Part shown: positions 5,640-11,129 of the stretch, piece after piece
Numbering within the stretch: the stretch's first letter is position 1
Layout of the letters: every line of letters begins with the position of its first letter
Source: Colivivens sp964537205
GTDB taxonomy: Bacteria > Bacteroidota > Bacteroidia > Bacteroidales > Bacteroidaceae
Direction: 5' to 3'
DNA: 11,129 bases
Assembly (NCBI GenBank): GCA_964537205.1
Contig: CAZHZH010000086.1
Span: forward strand, 1-11,129
Notes under the pieces: model-generated
The model's input: the letters and a program-made list of their open reading frames with translations, nothing else
Told to the model about the DNA's origin: nothing
Databases searched by the model: none
Made by a program: the position numbers and the translations under genes

Positions 5640-6473
5640 ATGACGACCTACAGACAATATACCTTCATTTGCCTGCTTACCGTTTTGCCAGTCCATGCCT
5701 TAGCCCAAAATAGATCGGGAAGCACGTTCGACCGTACCGTGTTCAACCATCTCGGAATAAATACCGGAGTAGGACTTGAAGGAATCAGTTTTGGTTTTGC
5801 GTCACCTGTAACCAACTTTTTGGAAGTAGAAGCCGGATTAGACATCATGCCCGGCATGTTAAAGATCAACGGCGACATAGAAATACCACAACAAGAGGTG
5901 ACAATAACAGGACAGAATAGGGCAATGGCCTTAGAGACTCCAGGCGATGCGACGGTTGATGCACGAGCCAAATTCTCACGCACTATGTTCCATTTGAAAG
6001 CGAACGTATATCCGTTTGGCAGCGACACGAAATTCTTCATCGCGGCGGGAATATCCGTCGGTGGCAAGAAAATAGCCAAGCTCTCAGGACATAGTGAACA
6101 GCTCAAACAATGGACAGAACAGAACTATCCTCAGTACAAGCAACAAATCATAGACCAGGTCAGTGCCGACCTTGCCGACTATGGCGTAAAATTCAACGAT
6201 GATTTTTCAATCAATGGTGATATACGTTGTAATGACTTTCGCACATACCTTGGATTAGGCATCGGCAGACTTGTGCCAAAGAATCGCTTAGGATTTCGAT
6301 TTGAATTAGGATGCCAGTTCATGGGTCGTTTGAAAGTATACCAAGATGACAAGCAGCTGAGCATAGACCAAATGCTAAAAGACGCCGAGGTCGACGACGA
6401 TATTTCAAAGTTCATACAAGACTGGCGATGGTATCCATGTCTGAAACTATCGATAGTATATAGAATCTTATAA
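5640..6473 (+). CDS. probable outer-membrane beta-barrel protein
   Basis: This is a 277-residue protein. The ATG at 5640 gives a clean signal peptide, MTTYRQYTFICLLTVLPVHA-LAQ, with likely cleavage after ALA; an in-frame TTG at 5622 would add six residues and is less likely. The mature part alternates hydrophobic and polar residues in strand-like stretches (NHLGINTGVGLEGISFGFAS, FLEVEAGLDIM, MFHLKANVYPF, KFFIAAGISVGG, TYLGLGIGRL, RLGFRFELGCQFMG) and ends YPCLKLSIVYRIL, as in outer-membrane barrels. An insert at about residues 140-185 (EQLKQWTEQNYPQYKQQIID) looks helical or plug-like. No specific family is recognised. It lies 20 bp after the lipoprotein gene and 18 bp before the MORN-like gene, so the three are probably co-transcribed and may act together at the outer membrane. 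Confidence 0.75.
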   Translation: MTTYRQYTFICLLTVLPVHALAQNRSGSTFDRTVFNHLGINTGVGLEGISFGFASPVTNFLEVEAGLDIMPGMLKINGDIEIPQQEVTITGQNRAMALETPGDATVDARAKFSRTMFHLKANVYPFGSDTKFFIAAGISVGGKKIAKLSGHSEQLKQWTEQNYPQYKQQIIDQVSADLADYGVKFNDDFSINGDIRCNDFRTYLGLGIGRLVPKNRLGFRFELGCQFMGRLKVYQDDKQLSIDQMLKDAEVDDDISKFIQDWRWYPCLKLSIVYRIL

Positions 6474-6491
6474 TATAAGGGAAGCTGATAA

Positions 6492-7706
6492 ATGCGAATT
6501 AAATTAAAACACATTATGGCATTGGGCGCTACGCTGCTTTACGTAGCGGCCAATGCACAGTCTACTGACAGCATTGAAGTTGAAGTTGCGACTCCTGAAG
6601 ACAGAGTAGACACTATTTACTACAACAAAAACTGGAAAGTGACACGCAACAAGGCTTTCGCCTCGTTCTACCGGCTCGCACTCTACCCTGTTGATACGTC
6701 CGCTCCAAAAGAGTTCAAGACATATTACATCACAGGCGAACTACAGGGCGAGGGTGAATTTGAGTATATTGACAAGGCGGACGACACCAAGAGCGTATTC
6801 GTGGGTACTGTAACCACTTATTATCAATCGGGGGCAGTATATACAGCAGGCACCTACGTTTCTGGCAAATTGGAGGGTGAATGGACAGAGTTCTTTCCCG
6901 ATGGGAAAATATGTGAGCATTGCGTCATGAACGATGGCAGGCGAAATGGATTATGCGTTTCATTTACAGAGGATGGTACTGTGTGTACCGTCACATCCTA
7001 TAAGAATGGTGAGACAGGAGACTATTATGCCATTATTGATGTCAACGGCAATTACTCAAAATACTCTGTCGCCGACAAGACTTTGCTATTGGAGACTCCT
7101 GAGCCCGACGAGATAAAGACCGAGTATCGTAATGGAATAGCATGGCCCTACTATAACAAGAACGGCATTATTGTAGGCGTGAGCAACTCCATGACAGATT
7201 ATATAGGCGACTATCGTGAAATTGGCATATTCATTGTGAACAAAAGCATGACCAACATCGACATTGACCCGGCGATGATAGACGTATATTCCGTAAAGAA
7301 CGGGAAGCGCAAGGACTATAAGCTGGTAGGTGCTGACGAATACGACAAGAAGATCATGAAGGTCAAGAAACGGAACGCCAAACGAGCCGTTAAGAACAAG
7401 GCTGTTGTGGAGAAGGAACGGGAGAACAACGTCAATTCCAACTTGGGCGCCCAGGTTTTCAACGCAGGCACATCAAACACACTGAAAGAATTTCAAAGAC
7501 GGATGTGTGAGATGAAGGTACTTGATGACGACACACACATGCGGTACGCAGAGAAACTGCCCGAAGACTTAGGCTACTTGGAGCGAACCACAGTACATCC
7601 GGGCGAAATTGTCTCAGGCTATCTTTACACATCGGACAGCAAGGCGGCCGATCTGTTCGTAAACGTACAGATTAACGGGATAGACTATTTATTCGAATGG
7701 AAATAA
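6492..7706 (+). CDS. exported MORN-like repeat protein
   Basis: This is a 404-residue protein. The ATG at 6492 gives a signal peptide, MRIKLKHIMALGATLLYVAANA, cut before Gln23. Residues 77-176 hold MORN_2-like repeats of the form YYxSGxxxxxGxYxxGxxxGxW, for example TTYYQSGAVYTAGTYVSGKL then EGEWTEFFPDGK then NDGRRNGLCVSFTEDG. A second, beta-rich region (about 205-275) has GIFIVNKSMTNIDIDP. It is followed by a strongly basic, probably helical stretch at 286-310 (KKIMKVKKRNAKRAVKNK), and the C-terminus (350-404) has ERTTVHPGEIVSGYLYT and ends in IDYLFEWK. Bacteroidetes often encode such repeat proteins in the envelope, and their function is generally unknown. It is last of the three-gene operon. 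Confidence 0.78.
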   Translation: MRIKLKHIMALGATLLYVAANAQSTDSIEVEVATPEDRVDTIYYNKNWKVTRNKAFASFYRLALYPVDTSAPKEFKTYYITGELQGEGEFEYIDKADDTKSVFVGTVTTYYQSGAVYTAGTYVSGKLEGEWTEFFPDGKICEHCVMNDGRRNGLCVSFTEDGTVCTVTSYKNGETGDYYAIIDVNGNYSKYSVADKTLLLETPEPDEIKTEYRNGIAWPYYNKNGIIVGVSNSMTDYIGDYREIGIFIVNKSMTNIDIDPAMIDVYSVKNGKRKDYKLVGADEYDKKIMKVKKRNAKRAVKNKAVVEKERENNVNSNLGAQVFNAGTSNTLKEFQRRMCEMKVLDDDTHMRYAEKLPEDLGYLERTTVHPGEIVSGYLYTSDSKAADLFVNVQINGIDYLFEWK

Positions 7707-7710
7707 CCGA

Positions 7711-7875
7711 CTTGCACGCTTATTCGCTTCGCAGATAAGCGGCGGCGCCTCAGCATAGCTCAAGCAAGCTTGGCTCTGCGTTCGGCTTGCACGCTTATTC
7801 GCTTCGCAGATAAGCGGCGGCGCCTCAGCATAGCTCAAGCAAGCTTGGCTCTGCGTTCGGCTTGCACGCTTATTC
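7711..7875. repeat. 75-bp extragenic tandem repeat (2.2 copies) between convergent genes
   Basis: A 75-bp unit starting CTTGCACGCTTATTCGCTTC occurs at 7711-7785 and 7786-7860 with no difference seen, and its first 15 bases recur at 7861-7875. Each unit contains an inverted repeat CGCTTAT/ATAAGCG with an 11-nt loop and the palindromic AAGCTT in CAAGCAAGCTTGG, so both strands can fold. The position between convergent genes would suit a bidirectional terminator or a REP-like dispersed element. I recall similar units in other Prevotella genomes, which cannot be checked here. The last partial copy covers the stop codon of the GH43 gene at 7870-7872. Confidence 0.9.
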
Positions 7876-8856
7876 AGCAGGACCGACTATACAGAGTTTG
7901 TCGCCCGAGAGGTCGACCACAAACAAATGGGGGATGCGCAAATAGTATCCGTTAATGTTCTTGTGGCTGTGTATGCACATGAGCATCCTGCCATTGAAGT
8001 CCCGAAACAGCATGCCATGCCCGAAATTGGGCGGAGTAATCGGTTCCGCCTCCTGAATCCATGGTCCGTCGAGAGTGCCACTCGCCGAATATGCCACTCC
8101 CTGAGTGTATACATCATAAATCCATGAAGTCCACAACATACCCAGCCTGCCAGTGTCGGTGCGAAAGAGAAACGGACCGTCAGTCACCTTGTTAGGTACG
8201 GTCTCTCCATCCTCCACCTCACGGCTCCATGGGCAATCGTGCGCGCGGAAAAGAACCTTGCCCTCTCCTATCGTTCCACTGATATCCGGCTTGAGACGCA
8301 CGCTCTCCACAGTACCATTCCAGTTTGCCAACCACTCGCCACAATAGACCATATATGGATTGCCATCGGTATCGACCCAAAACGTGGCATCGAGAGTCGG
8401 ACGGTCGGCTGGAAGGAAAGTGGAGTCGCCAAACAAGCGGTAAGGACCGTCAGGGCGGTCGCTTACAAGTACTTGCGACGCACGACGCTCAATGACATTG
8501 CCTCTTACGGTGTCGATCTTGACGGCTGAATTGGTGAAAGTAGCGAAATAGTAATACTTTCCCCCGTAGGAATGGATCTCTGCAGCCCATATCGCAGGAT
8601 GACCACCCATCCATGAACGAGGGTCGATGTCGACCACGTTGTATGGACCTGTCCACATCTTCAAGTCCGAACTTGTCCACATCCGCCCGCCAGTACCTGT
8701 CATGTAGTATGTGTGCGAGGCACTGTCGGCAAGAATGAACGGGTCGCTCAATCGAATAGAGTCCATAGGGACAGTACGCGCCACCGGCTGACGCCTTTGT
8801 GCTGAAAGTGCCATGCAGAAGAGAAACAGGCACAAAATCGTTTGCAATCTTTTCAT
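7870..8856 (-). CDS. glycoside hydrolase family 43-type secreted glycosidase
   Basis: This is a 328-residue protein. Its signal peptide MKRLQTILCLFLFCMALSA is cut before Gln20. The five-bladed propeller signatures of GH43 are present: LSDPFILAD with Asp38 as likely general base, HPAIWAAEIHSYGGKYYYFAT (85-105), TLDATFWVDTDGNPYMVYCG with Asp156 as pKa modulator, and NFGHGMLFRD with a typical GHG. The usual acid motif EGP appears as TDGPFLF (225-231), with Asp226 where Glu is expected. GH43 enzymes act on arabinofuranosyl, xylosyl or galactosyl linkages; the substrate is not readable from the sequence. The start overlaps the stop of the HD gene by ATGA, so the two are translationally coupled, and the GH115 gene lies upstream. 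Together these point to glucuronoxylan or arabinoxylan use. The stop codon lies in the edge of the 75-bp repeat. Confidence 0.9.
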   Translation of the reverse strand: MKRLQTILCLFLFCMALSAQRRQPVARTVPMDSIRLSDPFILADSASHTYYMTGTGGRMWTSSDLKMWTGPYNVVDIDPRSWMGGHPAIWAAEIHSYGGKYYYFATFTNSAVKIDTVRGNVIERRASQVLVSDRPDGPYRLFGDSTFLPADRPTLDATFWVDTDGNPYMVYCGEWLANWNGTVESVRLKPDISGTIGEGKVLFRAHDCPWSREVEDGETVPNKVTDGPFLFRTDTGRLGMLWTSWIYDVYTQGVAYSASGTLDGPWIQEAEPITPPNFGHGMLFRDFNGRMLMCIHSHKNINGYYLRIPHLFVVDLSGDKLCIVGPAE

Positions 8857-9533
8857 TGTTTATTATGTTGAATGGTTGAACTCTGTCTATCAAGATCGGT
8901 CGCAGTGTCTGTTTGAGACACAAGCGAATCGTATGTCTGACCAATGAAGCGGACAAGGCGCGGCTCATCAGCCATAAGATTCTGAAGTTTTTGCAACAGT
9001 CGCTCATTCTCTGAACTGGAAATCCACAGTTTGAGATAGCCGTGAGGACCATACTTCTCATTCAGGTGCCTTACAGTCCTCTTCACCTGTTCGTCGCGCG
9101 AAAGTTCCGAATAGTGCGACAATCCGTATTGGACGGTACGTGTGATGACAACCTGAGGATCGAGACAGCGGTCGGCCTCGGCAACGATGCGCCCGTATAT
9201 GGTGCGCGGCTCATGACCAGACGAAGCGCGATGGTCTTCCACAGCTTGAACCATGGTTTCTATCTGTTCGGGAGAGAACCAGCGCCGCAAATTTGTGTCG
9301 CCACGCAGAATTTCTCCCGATACTATATGGTGGGTCTTGCGGCAGACGGCAAGCCCCAGGTCATGGTACGCTGCAATAGTAAAAGCCATGTCCTCATCAG
9401 CTCCGAACCTGCTCGCAAGCTCCATGCTGTCGTGTATCACTTTCAATACATGGTTGCGCCTGTGAGCCGCATCGAAGGAATCATACCGTGGAATGATCTC
9501 TTCCTCTATATATTGCATCAACTTTGAATCCAT
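8853..9533 (-). CDS. HD-domain (predicted phosphohydrolase) protein
   Basis: This 226-residue cytoplasmic protein has no signal peptide. It starts at the ATG at 9533 (MDSKLMQYIEEEIIPRYDSFDAAHRRNHV). The HD-superfamily metal ligands are visible: His28 in HRRNHVLKV, His57-Asp58 in IAAYHDLGL, His101 in AVEDHRASSG, and Asp121 in RIVAEADRC. This arrangement is that of small HD phosphohydrolases acting on nucleotides or similar phosphoesters; the substrate cannot be told. The Gln-, Thr- and Asp-rich end (beyond about 200) looks disordered. It lies 10 bp downstream of the GH115 gene and overlaps the GH43 start by 4 bp, an unusual place for a cytoplasmic phosphohydrolase between two secreted xylan-type hydrolases. 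Confidence 0.85.
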   Translation of the reverse strand: MDSKLMQYIEEEIIPRYDSFDAAHRRNHVLKVIHDSMELASRFGADEDMAFTIAAYHDLGLAVCRKTHHIVSGEILRGDTNLRRWFSPEQIETMVQAVEDHRASSGHEPRTIYGRIVAEADRCLDPQVVITRTVQYGLSHYSELSRDEQVKRTVRHLNEKYGPHGYLKLWISSSENERLLQKLQNLMADEPRLVRFIGQTYDSLVSQTDTATDLDRQSSTIQHNKQ

Positions 9534-9543
9534 AACAAAGGTA

Positions 9544-11129
9544 CTATTTAGGCATCACTACGACTTGGTCGAGTATCACACCGTCATCTATCGCTTTGAC
9601 AGTGACTTTGTGTTTGCCGCCCAACACAAGGTTGTCCAACGAGCGTTCGACGTAGTTCTGTATCACTCCTTCCTTCCACCGCTCGCCATGATAAGCCGAC
9701 TGAAACTGCAACTCTACAGGCGCGCCGTCGTCTACAGACACCGACACCCTCAAGGCTCCGTTCTCTACTACAGGGAAATGTGGCAGCAGGCGCACAAGCA
9801 ACCGCACACTGTCTTCCTTGTCGAGGGCGAAAGAAGCACTGGCAGTCCCTCCATGTATGATTTTCATTGCCTTTCCTTCGAGTCCCACACCGTAAGCATT
9901 GCGAACATCTCCCCTAAAATCAGTTCCATTCAGCACTAACAGTGGTTCGTCTGGTATTGCATACGTTATGGCGGCACGTTTCGACGGATCAGGAACCTGT
10001 CCTTCACGAGGCACACGGTCGAACACTGACAGTTTGCGAGGCTGGAAGTCCATTATATGATTCCATTTTCCCCCATTGTTAATACCTTTATTATATATAG
10101 CGGTAAGACTTGCTATACTGTCGTACGCCATATCACTTTTCTGCCAATATGTGCTGTCACCCGTATGACGAGCCTTCTGCGCATACAGGAACTTCTTGTT
10201 CATCTCGGCAGAAGCCTGTACAGGATATTTCACAAGTTGATAATAGGCACTCCTGCGGTCGGCGGGTATCTTGGTCCACAAACGCTCAACGGCATCCTCC
10301 AAATGCCGGTATCCGTCGATACGACTATCCACATAGCTGTCGGTCCACGGATTGTCGACTATCTTGTACCATTCGTTACGGTCGGATTCATACACACGTG
10401 TGCCGCCCATAAATTCAGGCTTGCGCACGTATGCCAACCGGTAGTGTTCGACCATCAAAGGCAGCAGGAATCCGCCTGCCTCCTCACCGAACTCACGGCA
10501 TAGGAAATTCTTCAAATGCACATACCCTTCTGTCCATTGTGCCTTCACCGCGTCGATGTTCCACGCCATGTCGAGGAAGAGTTCCATCTGATATTCGCAC
10601 GGCTTAAGGTCGCCAACATTCAGAACCCATATACGCCGTATTCCTCTGTCCCACGCCTCCTCCATCTGTTCGAACAACAGCGACGGAGAGAAAGTGCCAA
10701 GCCACAGATGGTCTTGCGGCGCACCCCAATATGAGACATGGTAGTACACACCGTTGCCTCCCTTGCGTGCACGTTCCTCCGCCGTAGGGAAATGGCGTAT
10801 GTAGCCGTAGTTGTCGTCACACCACATCAGGCACACATCCTCCGGTACCTTCAAACCGGCATCATAGATTGCCTGCACTTCCGTATACGGTATAAACACC
10901 TGGGGCACCTTAGTGACATCCGGATTCACATAATCTGCCAATAGCTTCCGCTGGTCATCGATAACCCTCTGCAACCAATAGAGTTTCTCGTTGGCAGTCT
11001 TAACTCCCTGCATACCACTGTCGTGAACGCCTCGCATACCGATGGTATACAGGATGTCCTGGTCCTTCACCTCTGTCAGACGGTCGGTCCAGAACTTGCG
11101 CACCGCCTCCGCATTGGTCACGTAGTTGT
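9544..11129 (-). CDS. glycoside hydrolase family 115 (xylan alpha-1,2-glucuronidase), 5' partial
   Basis: The frame is open to the right edge and gives about 527 residues, perhaps half to two-thirds of a GH115 enzyme; the N-terminal domain lies outside. GTG at 11121 is not the start, because the codons before it (NYV) continue the family sequence. Family signatures are ILYTIGMRGVHDSGM, VCLMWCDDNYGYIRHFPT, ARKGGNGVYYHVSYWGAPQD then HLWLGTFSPSL, and RRIWVLNVGDLKPCEYQMEL, with NPWTDSYVDSRIDGYRHLEDA downstream. The last about 150 residues (from QPRKLSVFDRVP) form a beta-rich C-terminal domain ending ILDQVVVMPK. GH115 removes (4-O-methyl)glucuronic acid from xylan and xylo-oligosaccharides. It begins a minus-strand operon of GH115, HD protein and GH43, consistent with part of a xylan-utilisation locus; no SusC/D genes are in view. 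Confidence 0.92.
   Translation of the reverse strand, partial: NYVTNAEAVRKFWTDRLTEVKDQDILYTIGMRGVHDSGMQGVKTANEKLYWLQRVIDDQRKLLADYVNPDVTKVPQVFIPYTEVQAIYDAGLKVPEDVCLMWCDDNYGYIRHFPTAEERARKGGNGVYYHVSYWGAPQDHLWLGTFSPSLLFEQMEEAWDRGIRRIWVLNVGDLKPCEYQMELFLDMAWNIDAVKAQWTEGYVHLKNFLCREFGEEAGGFLLPLMVEHYRLAYVRKPEFMGGTRVYESDRNEWYKIVDNPWTDSYVDSRIDGYRHLEDAVERLWTKIPADRRSAYYQLVKYPVQASAEMNKKFLYAQKARHTGDSTYWQKSDMAYDSIASLTAIYNKGINNGGKWNHIMDFQPRKLSVFDRVPREGQVPDPSKRAAITYAIPDEPLLVLNGTDFRGDVRNAYGVGLEGKAMKIIHGGTASASFALDKEDSVRLLVRLLPHFPVVENGALRVSVSVDDGAPVELQFQSAYHGERWKEGVIQNYVERSLDNLVLGGKHKVTVKAIDDGVILDQVVVMPK

Noticed and set aside
7770..7955. A 61-codon plus-strand frame through the 75-bp repeats
   Set aside because: The repeat unit is a multiple of three, so it stays open by chance; it overlaps the GH43 gene and has the typical look of a spurious repeat-derived frame.

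Overview
The window looks like Bacteroidales DNA, most likely Prevotella or a close relative. The reasons are a DUF362 protein with a sorting-type tail, promoters of the Bacteroidetes TAnnTTTG type, a lipoprotein with an acidic surface-export-like signal after its cysteine, a xylan-degrading GH115/GH43 pair, and an extragenic repeat whose spurious translation resembles one I remember from Prevotella genomes. The genus is inferred from these features and not proven. Two runs of exactly 100 N (1495-1594 and 2758-2857) are assembly gaps of placeholder length, and both fall inside the most interesting locus.

Layout. (1) 3-839, plus: the 3' part of a DUF362 protein. (2) 883-4019, minus: a four-gene cluster, probably co-transcribed. 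In transcription order it holds a zinc-independent MDR oxidoreductase, a repetitive precursor peptide built of nine-residue ACGAGEKPS units, a radical SAM/SPASM enzyme, and a flavin-binding-fold (PPOX-like) protein with a two-cluster ferredoxin tail. The peptide plus radical SAM pair matches what I remember as the 'ACGX' class of predicted radical-SAM-modified peptides (RiPPs). No product is known to me, and this is the best candidate for an undescribed system here. (3) 4020-4596: a non-coding or leader stretch with divergent promoters, a possible 23-codon mini-gene ending in a terminator-like hairpin, and a second terminator-like hairpin. (4) 4597-7706, plus: three tightly spaced exported proteins, namely an Asp-rich surface-type lipoprotein, a probable outer-membrane beta-barrel and a periplasmic or envelope MORN-like repeat protein. 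(5) 7711-7875: two and a fifth copies of a 75-bp repeat between convergent genes, running over the stop codon of the GH43 gene. (6) 7870-11129, minus: a GH115 alpha-glucuronidase (its 5' end lies outside the window), an HD-domain protein and a GH43 glycosidase, with 10 bp between the first two and a 4-bp overlap between the last two.

How the genes may work together. In cluster 2 the radical SAM enzyme would modify the Cys-containing repeats, with the flavin/ferredoxin protein, and perhaps the MDR protein, supplying electrons or a further redox step. In cluster 6, GH115 would remove (methyl)glucuronic acid from xylan and GH43 would attack xylosyl or arabinosyl linkages. The HD protein between them has no evident role in sugar degradation.
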